NCBI GenBank assembly: GCA_021741795.1
Contig: JAIOXC010000055.1
Span: 1 to 9,083 of the forward strand
Direction: 5' to 3'
DNA length: 9,083 bases
DNA from: Ilumatobacteraceae bacterium
Lineage (GTDB): Bacteria > Actinomycetota > Acidimicrobiia > Acidimicrobiales > Ilumatobacteraceae
Shown: piece by piece, positions 1-5,097 of the stretch
Layout of the letters: each line of letters begins with the position of its first letter
Numbering within the stretch: position 1 is the first letter of the stretch
Program-made: the position numbers and the translations under genes
Notes under the pieces: model-generated
Databases searched by the model: none
Seen by the model: only the letters and a program-made list of their open reading frames with translations
What the model was told of the DNA's origin: nothing

Positions 1-282
1 GAACCAGCGACTAAAGGCGATCTACGCAATCATGCAATTCGTATGGATTCACGATTTGGGAAAATAGATGTGAGATTCGACAAAATGGATGCACGACTAG
101 ACAAGATTGATGGACGCTTCGACATTCTGGAGAACAAGATTGTTTCCAGATTCACGAAACAGGACTCGGACCTAAAAGAATACGTCAACAAGATGGGATG
201 GAAGTTTGCTGGCCTCACCATCAGCACAACGCTCGTGTCAATGATCGGAATCCTGAGCGTGCTTGCGGCCTGGATTAAATAG
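1..282 (+). CDS. Coiled-coil protein with C-terminal membrane anchor, 5' end cut by window
   Basis: The reading frame is open from base 1, and the residues before the first internal ATG (base 43) read EPATKGDLR. This resembles the ATKxDL opening of many small bacterial coiled-coil proteins, so the true start probably lies upstream of the window and ATG 43 is only a fallback. The visible 93 residues begin with near-perfect heptads (MDSRFGK, IDVRFDK, MDARLDK, IDGRFDI), with hydrophobic residues at a/d positions and charged residues between them. They end with a single hydrophobic segment of about 20 residues (GLTISTTLVSMIGILSVLAA) followed by a short WIK tail. The layout suggests a tail-anchored, oligomeric membrane protein of the DUF1640-like type. 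No catalytic motif is seen and no function can be assigned. The next gene is 175 bp away and probably belongs to a separate unit. Confidence 0.7.
   Translation, partial: EPATKGDLRNHAIRMDSRFGKIDVRFDKMDARLDKIDGRFDILENKIVSRFTKQDSDLKEYVNKMGWKFAGLTISTTLVSMIGILSVLAAWIK
43..126 (+). repeat. Four degenerate 21-bp tandem units encoding heptads
   Basis: Units at 43-63, 64-84, 85-105 and 106-126 each encode a seven-residue block of the form (M/I)DxR(F/L)(D/G)(K/I). The DNA units have diverged but the period is exact. This is a coding repeat that builds the coiled coil, probably by internal duplication, rather than a mobile or regulatory repeat. Confidence 0.65.
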
Positions 283-457
283 CAACGTCTATTTCCAAGA
301 ATGGCTTAACGCCAAGGGTTGTTGCTCGGTGCATCACCCGACGATACGGACCTCAACCAGATCTGCCGGCAATCATGACACTTAACCTTGCTGCACTTGG
401 ACTCGTTGTTTCGATCTTGAAATAGTTGATTACGAAGTGGGATACGATTCAAGAATC

Positions 458-763
458 ATGAGCGAATCACCGGTGCACTTCATCGCCCACTTCACCATTA
501 ACGATGCCGACAAGTACCGCGTATACGAAAAAGGATTTTTCCCTATTCTCAAGGCTCATAACGGCACATTCCTTACTTATGACGACAACGTGGCGGTGCT
601 CGAAGGCGCACCCGAAGCAGGTCGAACAGTCGTCATTCAGTTTGAATCCGAAGCAGCATGCATGACGTGGTGGAACTCACCCGAATATCGCGAGCTTGCG
701 ACCCATCGACATGCCGGCACCACTACGCACTCCATATCAATTGTGCATGCAATCAAGAGGTAA
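458..763 (+). CDS. DUF1330-like small protein
   Basis: The protein has 101 residues, the usual size of DUF1330 proteins, which adopt a ferredoxin-like alpha/beta barrel fold and mostly have no assigned reaction. Family-like features are the N-terminal strand HFIAHFTIND, the following DADKYRVYEKGFFPIL helix, a central GRTVVIQFES strand, and the characteristic W-x-SPEYREL segment near residues 73-80. A GTG at 437 would add seven residues. ATG 458 is preferred because the conserved domain starts directly after it. Neither start has a clear ribosome binding site, and a TACGAT box at 443-448 could serve a nearly leaderless transcript. The stop is only 3 bp before the next gene, so the two are surely co-transcribed and may act together. 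The cellular role is unknown. Confidence 0.75.
   Translation: MSESPVHFIAHFTINDADKYRVYEKGFFPILKAHNGTFLTYDDNVAVLEGAPEAGRTVVIQFESEAACMTWWNSPEYRELATHRHAGTTTHSISIVHAIKR
755..760 (+). promoter_or_regulatory. Ribosome binding site that fixes the TTG start at 767
   Basis: AAGAGG lies 6 nt before the TTG at 767, inside the last codons of the upstream gene. It supports TTG as the real start of the HD-domain gene, because no ATG in that frame lies near the start of the domain. Confidence 0.6.
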
Positions 764-766
764 GCC

Positions 767-1327
767 TTGACTTCAAGCATCGAACCACGCCGAGCAACGT
801 TCCGTTCGTTTGCTGAGTCGACAAGAGAAGATTGGGACGACTTAACCGAGCAATACAAAGTTGTGCAAGGCCGTGTTGCCAGCCAAGTAGTTGAGCAACT
901 CGAAAAGTTACGAGGCGAGTTTTTGGGTTACCCCGTCGACCGACTTGAACACAGTTTGCAGACTGCTACCCGAGCAGAGCGAGATGGCCGCGATGAGGAA
1001 TACGTTGTTTGCGCATTGGTCCACGACATTGGCGACAGCTTGGCCCCCGATAATCACGAAGCAATCGCTGCAGCAGTGCTGAAACCATTTGTTTCACCAG
1101 CTAATTATTGGATGGTTGCTCATCATGGAATCTTTCAGGGCTACTACTTCTGGCATCACATTGGACTCAACAAGAATGCTCGTGACGAATACCGAGATCA
1201 CGAGCACTACGCACTCACCGAAGAGTTTTGTGCCAAATACGATCAGGTGTCATTTGATGTGGACTACAAGTCAGAACCACTCGAGCACTTCGCGCCGTTA
1301 CTGCACAAGTTTTTTGCGCTTCGCTGA
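767..1327 (+). CDS. HD-domain metalloprotein, candidate mixed-valence di-iron oxygenase (MIOX/PhnZ-like)
   Basis: The 186-residue protein has the HD-superfamily metal core: H62 (in LEHSLQTA), H86-D87 (in LVHDIGD), H97 (in DNHEA), H119/H120 (in VAHHG) and D159 (in KYDQVSF). Ordinary HD phosphohydrolases need H...HD...D. Two further histidines between HD and the last Asp are the mark of the di-iron branch that includes myo-inositol oxygenase and PhnZ, and the 22-23 residue gap from H97 to H119/H120 is close to the gaps I recall for those enzymes. The YYFWHH and FCAKYDQ segments also recall the MIOX C-terminal half. The substrate is unknown and a hydrolase is not excluded. The start is TTG with a good ribosome binding site. 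The gene follows a DUF1330-like gene at 3 bp, so both form one operon. It ends 1 bp from the stop of the convergent nnrD. Confidence 0.8.
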   Translation: MTSSIEPRRATFRSFAESTREDWDDLTEQYKVVQGRVASQVVEQLEKLRGEFLGYPVDRLEHSLQTATRAERDGRDEEYVVCALVHDIGDSLAPDNHEAIAAAVLKPFVSPANYWMVAHHGIFQGYYFWHHIGLNKNARDEYRDHEHYALTEEFCAKYDQVSFDVDYKSEPLEHFAPLLHKFFALR

Positions 1328-1328
1328 A

Positions 1329-2174
1329 CTAATTGCTTACGTGCAACTCACGTATCACGGCGAGAAGTAAATCAGGTAAGTCTTGGGCGATGAGCCCAAC
1401 GCTAAACTTTCTTGCAGCCTCAGCATGAATCCAGGTTGCAGCTGCTGCAGCATCAAACAATGGCATTCCTTGAGCAATCAGACTGACGATGATCCCCGCT
1501 AGGACATCTCCCGTACCAGCAGTTGACAGCGAAGCCGGTGCGTTGGTATTAATAATGGGTGATCCCTCCGTTGACGCGATAATCGTTGACGAGCCCTTTA
1601 ACACGACAGTGGAATGCGAAATATGTGCGGCTTGCTGGGCACGTTCTACTTTTGGACCATCCAAGTTGAACAACCGAGAAAATTCGCCTTCGTGAGGCGT
1701 GATAATGCAAGGACCAATAATGGATCCAAATAGTTCCTCTGGATCATTCGAAAAACTCGTGAGAGCGTCTGCATCTAGGACGATAGGTACGCCACATTGC
1801 AATGCTTCGAGAACTCGACTGCGCGTGAGATCTGACACACCAAGACCCGGACCGAGCAGAATTGCCGAAATTTTGCGCTGCCTGACGATGTCAATGAGCG
1901 GATCTGTCTCGAGAAGTGGGAGAACAATGGCGTATTCCATTGCGGATACATACGCATTGACTCCATGTGGTGGCACTGCAACGGTGACCATTCCACTTCC
2001 CACTCGCATTGCGGCTCGTGCAGCAAGTCGAGCAGCACCAGCCATTGGATATCCACCGATAATCAAGACATGTCCACGCGAATACTTGTGTGACTCTGTT
2101 GTGAGATAGGGCAACCTACCAATCCACAGTGAAGAGGAATTAATTATCGTGTCCAGAGACTTGACTGTAGTCAC
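1329..2174 (-). CDS. nnrD: ADP/ATP-dependent NAD(P)H-hydrate dehydratase
   Basis: This is the YjeF C-terminal (ribokinase-like) repair enzyme that dehydrates the damaged hydrate forms NADHX and NADPHX back to NADH and NADPH in the cytoplasm. The 281 residues show the family blocks in order: SHKYSRGHVLIIGG (28-41), GAARLAARAAMRVGSGMVTV (46-65), the GPGLG loop (108-112), LDADAL (133-138), ITPHEGEF (158-165), VVLKG (190-194), and the nucleotide/catalytic loop LSTAGTGDVLAG (216-227) with the expected catalytic Asp at 223. The N-terminal epimerase domain (NnrE) found fused in many bacteria is absent, so the epimerase must be elsewhere or missing. The start is GTG at 2174. No strong ribosome binding site is seen, but the distance to the first domain motif fits. 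The gene is divergent from the universal stress protein (62 bp apart) and convergent with the HD gene. Confidence 0.92.
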   Translation of the reverse strand: MTTVKSLDTIINSSSLWIGRLPYLTTESHKYSRGHVLIIGGYPMAGAARLAARAAMRVGSGMVTVAVPPHGVNAYVSAMEYAIVLPLLETDPLIDIVRQRKISAILLGPGLGVSDLTRSRVLEALQCGVPIVLDADALTSFSNDPEELFGSIIGPCIITPHEGEFSRLFNLDGPKVERAQQAAHISHSTVVLKGSSTIIASTEGSPIINTNAPASLSTAGTGDVLAGIIVSLIAQGMPLFDAAAAATWIHAEAARKFSVGLIAQDLPDLLLAVIRELHVSN

Positions 2175-2202
2175 TTGTGGTACTTCAGAGACAACTGTGT
2201 CG

Positions 2203-2208
2203 TAGAAT
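2203..2208 (+). promoter_or_regulatory. Possible -10 box of the stress-gene pair
   Basis: TAGAAT (5 of 6 matches to TATAAT) lies in the 62-bp divergent gap and would give a leader of about 22 nt before ATG 2237. No convincing -35 hexamer lies at the right distance, so the call is weak. Confidence 0.3.
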
Positions 2209-2236
2209 TTAACTGCAAACAGAAACGAGTTGAGAT

Positions 2237-2668
2237 ATGAACACCGTTCGCAAGATAGTTGTCGGAATAGATGGTTCGCAAAGTTCGATCAATGCACTGA
2301 CATGGGCTCTTCATGAAGCCAAGAGGCATAGTGCGGCTGTGCATGTTGTACATGTCTGGAGCCTTCCACTAGCTGTCGATCCAATGGGTGGAGTTATTTT
2401 TTCACCAGTCGAAGAATTCCGATCGGCAGCCGAAGGAGTATTGAAGCGCACATTAGAGACCGTGAAAAGTCTTGCGGGTGACACACAAATTACATCGGCT
2501 GTCGAGTATGGAAGTGCTTCCCAACATTTACTTGACGCTGCAAGTACCGCAGACATGGTTGTCATTGGACGCCGCGGACACGGTGGATTTCTTGGACTGC
2601 TGATTGGATCGGTCGCAGAGCAGATTGCGCACCATGCCAAGTGCCCAGCAGTAATTGTGCCGCTCTGA
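2237..2668 (+). CDS. Universal stress protein, ATP-binding type (UspA family)
   Basis: This single-domain Usp protein has 143 residues, typical of the family. The N-terminal strand and loop KIVVGIDGSQSS (6-17) holds the conserved Asp at 12. The C-terminal nucleotide motif G-x2-G-x9-G-S is complete: G111, G114, G124, S125 (GRRGHGG...IGSV), followed by the usual CPAVIVP strand at the end. This predicts ATP binding, as in the mycobacterial and MJ0577-type members, rather than the non-binding UspA type. Such proteins help cells survive starvation, hypoxia or oxidative stress and usually act as dimers. The gene starts at ATG 2237 after a weak GAGTTGAG and is followed after 13 bp by the eRF1-like gene, almost certainly in the same transcript. 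The partner hints at a dormancy or stress role, which is inference. Confidence 0.93.
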   Translation: MNTVRKIVVGIDGSQSSINALTWALHEAKRHSAAVHVVHVWSLPLAVDPMGGVIFSPVEEFRSAAEGVLKRTLETVKSLAGDTQITSAVEYGSASQHLLDAASTADMVVIGRRGHGGFLGLLIGSVAEQIAHHAKCPAVIVPL

Positions 2669-2669
2669 C

Positions 2670-2676
2670 AAGAGGA
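2670..2676 (+). promoter_or_regulatory. Ribosome binding site that fixes the ATG start at 2682
   Basis: AAGAGGA sits 5 nt before ATG 2682. The frame is open back to a TTG at 2655 inside the stress-protein gene, but this site and the start of the conserved domain favour 2682. Confidence 0.65.
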
Positions 2677-2681
2677 CAATT

Positions 2682-3098
2682 ATGAACATCACAGGAAAAC
2701 TTATAGTTGCAGCGATCACCCACGATGAGACGCGTATTTGGGCCACCGATGCACATCGCGGTGACAAACCAGAAATTGTGGCTCGACCAAGTTTGGAACA
2801 CGTGCATCATCATGTGCGACAAGCACAGGCGAATCACGGTCACGAATCAAATCGATTTGAAATGCCTTACCTTGAAGGAATCGCAACTGCCGTCGCTCCG
2901 GCCGGACAGATCCTTCTTGTCGGTCATGGCAAAGGGAAATCGAATTCAATGCTGAAGGTCATTCAATTTCTTGAGCGACATCATCCAAAAACTGCGGAGA
3001 AGGTTGTTGCTGCGCTCGATATCAATGTTCCTGCACTCACTGAGCCGCAGATCTTGGCCGCCGCACGGGAATGGTTTGAAGACCACAAAAACGGTTAG
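2682..3098 (+). CDS. eRF1 domain-3-like small protein ('translational machinery protein' / baeRF-like)
   Basis: The protein has 138 residues. The N-terminal strand (KLIVAAITHDETRIW, residues 6-20) is followed by a His-rich stretch (EHVHHHVRQAQANHGHE, about 39-55). A C-terminal alpha/beta unit follows with AGQILLVGHGKGKS, FLERHHPK and KVVAALDINVPALTEPQILAAAREWF. I recognise this layout (poly-His middle, then ILxVGxGxxK, HHP, and a terminal helix after (D/E)xxxPTxxQ(I/L)) from short proteins related to domain 3 of eRF1/Pelota and from the bacterial baeRF group, whose ribosome link is predicted rather than shown. The peptide-release GGQ motif is absent. Pairing with a universal stress gene (13-bp gap) fits a stress-linked role. 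The assignment is to a family only. The stop is 5 bp from the convergent deoA stop. Confidence 0.65.
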   Translation: MNITGKLIVAAITHDETRIWATDAHRGDKPEIVARPSLEHVHHHVRQAQANHGHESNRFEMPYLEGIATAVAPAGQILLVGHGKGKSNSMLKVIQFLERHHPKTAEKVVAALDINVPALTEPQILAAAREWFEDHKNG

Positions 3099-3105
3099 TC
3101 CCGTT
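3090..3105 (-). terminator. Weak hairpin spanning two convergent stop codons
   Basis: AACGG (3090-3094) and CCGTT (3101-3105) are exact inverted repeats around a 6-nt loop that contains the stop of the stress operon and reaches into the stop of deoA. On the minus strand the stem runs directly into a T-tract (CCGTTTTTG), so it could end deoA transcription. The 5-bp stem is short and the call is tentative. Confidence 0.3.
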
Positions 3106-4411
3106 AGTTGTCAATCAATACCTTCCTTGGAACCACTGCTGTTTCGCTCACCGAGATAGCTGCACGAATTCGTTTCTCAGCAATGGAAGCTGCGTCTTCA
3201 GTTGCGGCGTGTACTTGGGCAATCACTGTTGAAGGCTCCACCTTGTCACCGACACTGGGTAATTGATTCACACCTACGCTCCAGTTAATGGGAGCTCCTG
3301 GCTGAGTGCGACCACCGCCCAACACCACGACAGTCATTCCAATCTCTTTTGCCCTCACACCACTCACCCATCCTGATACATCGGCCGTCACATTGCGCAC
3401 GACGGAGGCTTTAACCAAATAATTTGCAGATGACTCCACAAAGTCTGCTGGACCACCGAGCGCAGTAACCATTTGCGCAAACTTCTCGAGTGCCAGCCCG
3501 GATGAAAGTGATTTTTCTAGTGCCATCACCGCCGATTGAGCATCGGATGCCAGACCTGAGTCGACAAGCACCATTGCTCCAAGTGCAATTACAACTTGAT
3601 GCATACGGTCTTCTCGGGTCCCCTGCAAATAATTCAGCGCATATTGCACTTCGAGTGCATTTCCAGCTGCGCTTCCCAGTGGCTGATCCATATCCGTGAC
3701 TAGTGAATGACACTTGACTCCCGCACCCTGGGCCACATCGGTAATCGTTTTGGCCAACTCACATGCGTCTTCGAGATTGGACATGAATGCGCCGCCACCC
3801 GTTGTCACGTTCATCGCTAAAACATTGGTGCCGCTTGCTAGTTTCTTCGACAAAATTGACGAGCAAATAAGTGGAATGCTCTCGACCGTTCCTGTGACAT
3901 CTCGGATTGAGTAAAGGCGTCGATCAGCTGGTGCGAGATCGTTTGTTTGCCCGATAATTGCGCAACCAACCGTGCGCACAATCTCATGAAAACGATCATC
4001 GGTTGGAGAAGTGATGTATCCAGGTATCGATTCCATTTTGTCGGTTGTGCCACCAGTGTGACCGAGCCCGCGACCTGAAATCATTGGTACAAACGCCCCA
4101 CACGCCGCAAGCATCGGTGCGAGCATGAGACTGACTGTGTCGCCAACGCCGCCTGTTGAATGTTTATCGACTACTGGCCCATCAAGATTCCACGAAATAT
4201 TGGTCCCGCTACGTCGCATCGCATCGGTCAACAACACCGTTTCGTCGATATTCATCCCCCGAATACGCACTGCCATCGCAAAGGCTCCAACTTGTGCATC
4301 ACTTAATGAATTATCAGTGATACCAGACACCAGATCTTCGATCATCTGTCGATCTAGCGCACCTCCATCCCGCTTAATCGCGATCATTTCGGCGGCGGTG
4401 AGATGGTTCAT
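3104..4411 (-). CDS. deoA: Thymidine phosphorylase
   Basis: DeoA splits thymidine with phosphate into thymine and 2-deoxyribose 1-phosphate (nucleoside salvage, cytoplasm, homodimer). The 435 residues align along the whole length with enterobacterial DeoA as I remember it: N-terminal IAIKRDGGAL, phosphate-binding DKHSTGGVGDTVSLMLAP (82-99), the family signature SGRGLGHTGGTTDKME (112-127), and base-contact residues R170, S185 and K189 matching E. coli R171, S186 and K190. The C-terminal glycine-rich GMTVVVLGGGR (358-368) is also present. One oddity is that the usual DVKxG block just before GAFM reads NVTTG here (N201, T203). The gene begins 15 bp after the thioredoxin stop and lacks its own ribosome binding site, so it is probably translated by coupling as the last gene of the minus-strand unit. 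Confidence 0.95.
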   Translation of the reverse strand: MNHLTAAEMIAIKRDGGALDRQMIEDLVSGITDNSLSDAQVGAFAMAVRIRGMNIDETVLLTDAMRRSGTNISWNLDGPVVDKHSTGGVGDTVSLMLAPMLAACGAFVPMISGRGLGHTGGTTDKMESIPGYITSPTDDRFHEIVRTVGCAIIGQTNDLAPADRRLYSIRDVTGTVESIPLICSSILSKKLASGTNVLAMNVTTGGGAFMSNLEDACELAKTITDVAQGAGVKCHSLVTDMDQPLGSAAGNALEVQYALNYLQGTREDRMHQVVIALGAMVLVDSGLASDAQSAVMALEKSLSSGLALEKFAQMVTALGGPADFVESSANYLVKASVVRNVTADVSGWVSGVRAKEIGMTVVVLGGGRTQPGAPINWSVGVNQLPSVGDKVEPSTVIAQVHAATEDAASIAEKRIRAAISVSETAVVPRKVLIDN

Positions 4412-4426
4412 ATGGAATGAATTCTG

Positions 4427-4804
4427 TTACGTGTTGTCTGTCGAGCTTTCTTGCTCGGCAATCTGCTTGTGTACTTCGACCATGTCGACTTCACGAATCG
4501 ATGTGATTAATTGCTCCAACGATGCTGCCGGCAAGGCGCCTGGTTGAGAAAAAAGCAATACCCCATCACGAAACGCCATGATGGTCGGAATGCTCTGAAT
4601 ACCAAGTGAGCCACCCAATTGCTGTTCGGCTTCGGTGTCAACCTTGGCAAATCGGATGTCGGGATGTGCATCGGAAGCTTTCTCAAAAATAGGGCCAAAC
4701 ATCTTGCATGGGCCACACCACTCTGCCCAAAAGTCCACGAACGTAATTCCATCACTCATTACCGCTTCTTCAAAAGTGTCGAGCGTTAAATTGATGGTCG
4801 TCAT
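4427..4804 (-). CDS. trxA: Thioredoxin
   Basis: This 125-residue cytoplasmic thiol-disulfide reductase reduces protein disulfides and is recharged by thioredoxin reductase. The active site is FWAEWCGPCK with C30 and C33, and the cis-proline loop SIPT carries P73. The strands FAKVDTE and TIMAFRDG follow the standard fold. The body has the usual length of about 105-110 residues, plus a charged tail (about 109-125, rich in E, Q, D and S) that is not part of the fold. The frame could open 11 codons earlier, but a ribosome binding site before ATG 4804 fixes the start. The gene lies 73 bp downstream of the Cys-rich small protein and 15 bp upstream of deoA. It may share the promoter of the small gene or have its own; TTGTCA at 4854-4859 is a possible -35 without a well-spaced -10. 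Confidence 0.95.
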   Translation of the reverse strand: MTTINLTLDTFEEAVMSDGITFVDFWAEWCGPCKMFGPIFEKASDAHPDIRFAKVDTEAEQQLGGSLGIQSIPTIMAFRDGVLLFSQPGALPAASLEQLITSIREVDMVEVHKQIAEQESSTDNT

Positions 4805-4808
4805 TTTT

Positions 4809-4813
4809 TCTCC
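4809..4813 (-). promoter_or_regulatory. Ribosome binding site that fixes the thioredoxin start
   Basis: GGAGA on the minus strand lies 4 nt before ATG 4804 (GGAGAAAAAATG). It decides against the in-frame start at 4837, which would add 11 residues unlike thioredoxin. Confidence 0.7.
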
Positions 4814-4877
4814 ATTTTTGTTTTCTCTATTAAACAATACCCATTAGTCCTGGTGACAAACGTGGTGCTTCTCAGTG

Positions 4878-5054
4878 TTATCTGCCACGCAAGGATTTAA
4901 AGAAACCTGGCTTCCTCGCAACACTTAATACGTTTCTTTCTCGGCATTGACAACGTTTGTCCTTGGATAGATGTCCGAGCACTTCTTCGATGTGGGCACC
5001 GCATCCCGCCCAGTCAGCTTTACCGCACTTTTTGCATGTTGTTTGTCTGCACAT
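4878..5054 (-). CDS. 58-residue Cys-rich zinc-ribbon-like protein
   Basis: Reading the minus strand from ATG 5054 gives an uninterrupted 58-codon frame to TAA 4878. It begins MCRQTTCKKCGKADWAGCG and contains Cys 2, 7, 10, 18, 35 and 37 with His 21. C7-x2-C10-x7-C18-x2-H21 looks like a small zinc ribbon, and C35-x-C37 is a second thiol pair. I recognise the MC-x4-C-x2-C-x4-W-x-GCG-x-H pattern from tiny uncharacterised proteins of Actinobacteria and fungi, so this is very likely a real gene despite its size. The tail (ARKPGFFKSLRGR) is basic and could touch a membrane or nucleic acid. No function is known; metal binding or thiol chemistry is inferred from the residues and from the thioredoxin gene 73 bp downstream. 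No spaced ribosome binding site is present, and a -10-like box 7 nt upstream points to leaderless translation. Confidence 0.8.
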   Translation of the reverse strand: MCRQTTCKKCGKADWAGCGAHIEEVLGHLSKDKRCQCRERNVLSVARKPGFFKSLRGR

Positions 5055-5068
5055 ACCCCCTAGGGTAT
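5053..5068. promoter_or_regulatory. CsoR/CstR-type operator (ATACCC-N4-GGGTAT)
   Basis: The 16 bp read ATACCCCCTAGGGTAT: perfect 6-bp arms with a 4-bp centre. As read on the minus strand (ATACCCTAGGGGGTATG) it is very close to the copper-repressor CsoR operator I recall from the Bacillus subtilis copZA promoter. The persulfide sensor CstR and other members of the family bind similar C-tract/G-tract palindromes. It overlaps the start codon and the likely -10 box of the Cys-rich gene, where a bound repressor would block RNA polymerase. No csoR-like gene lies in the window, so the regulator would have to be encoded elsewhere. Copper versus persulfide sensing cannot be told from the site. Confidence 0.6.
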
Positions 5069-5090
5069 CAGTAATCGCAGGTCAATGCAA
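5062..5090 (-). promoter_or_regulatory. Probable promoter of the Cys-rich gene, leaderless
   Basis: On the minus strand, TTGCAT (5090-5085) and TACCCT (5067-5062) are 17 bp apart. The -10 box keeps the key T1, A2 and T6. Counting on from it places transcription start at about 5055-5054, on the A of the ATG, so the mRNA would have no leader. This explains the lack of a usable Shine-Dalgarno site, since the G-tract touches the ATG. Confidence 0.45.
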
Positions 5091-5097
5091 TTCTGAC

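Noticed and set aside
326..341. Small hairpin TCGGTG-CAT-CACCCGA with one bulge in the 283-457 gap
   Set aside because: The stem is short and bulged and no T-tract follows, so it is not called a terminator; nothing else was found in the gap.
437..457. GTG start adding seven residues to the DUF1330-like protein
   Set aside because: The added residues do not belong to the conserved domain and no ribosome binding site precedes the GTG.
1699..2109. Open plus-strand frame of 136 codons opposite nnrD
   Set aside because: The minus strand in this stretch encodes clear NnrD motifs; the plus frame is rich in Arg/Ser/Thr/Pro without any domain pattern.
2311..2843. Several minus-strand open frames opposite the stress-protein pair
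   Set aside because: They are Cys/Ser/Pro-rich shadows of the Usp and eRF1-like genes, mutually overlapping and without ribosome binding sites.
4125..4547. Open plus-strand frame of 140 codons opposite deoA and thioredoxin
   Set aside because: It is antisense to conserved motifs of two well recognised genes and has no recognisable domain.
4829..4859. TTGTCA / TTTAAT as a separate promoter for thioredoxin
   Set aside because: The spacer is 19 bp, longer than optimal, and the -10 match is modest; it stays a possibility only.
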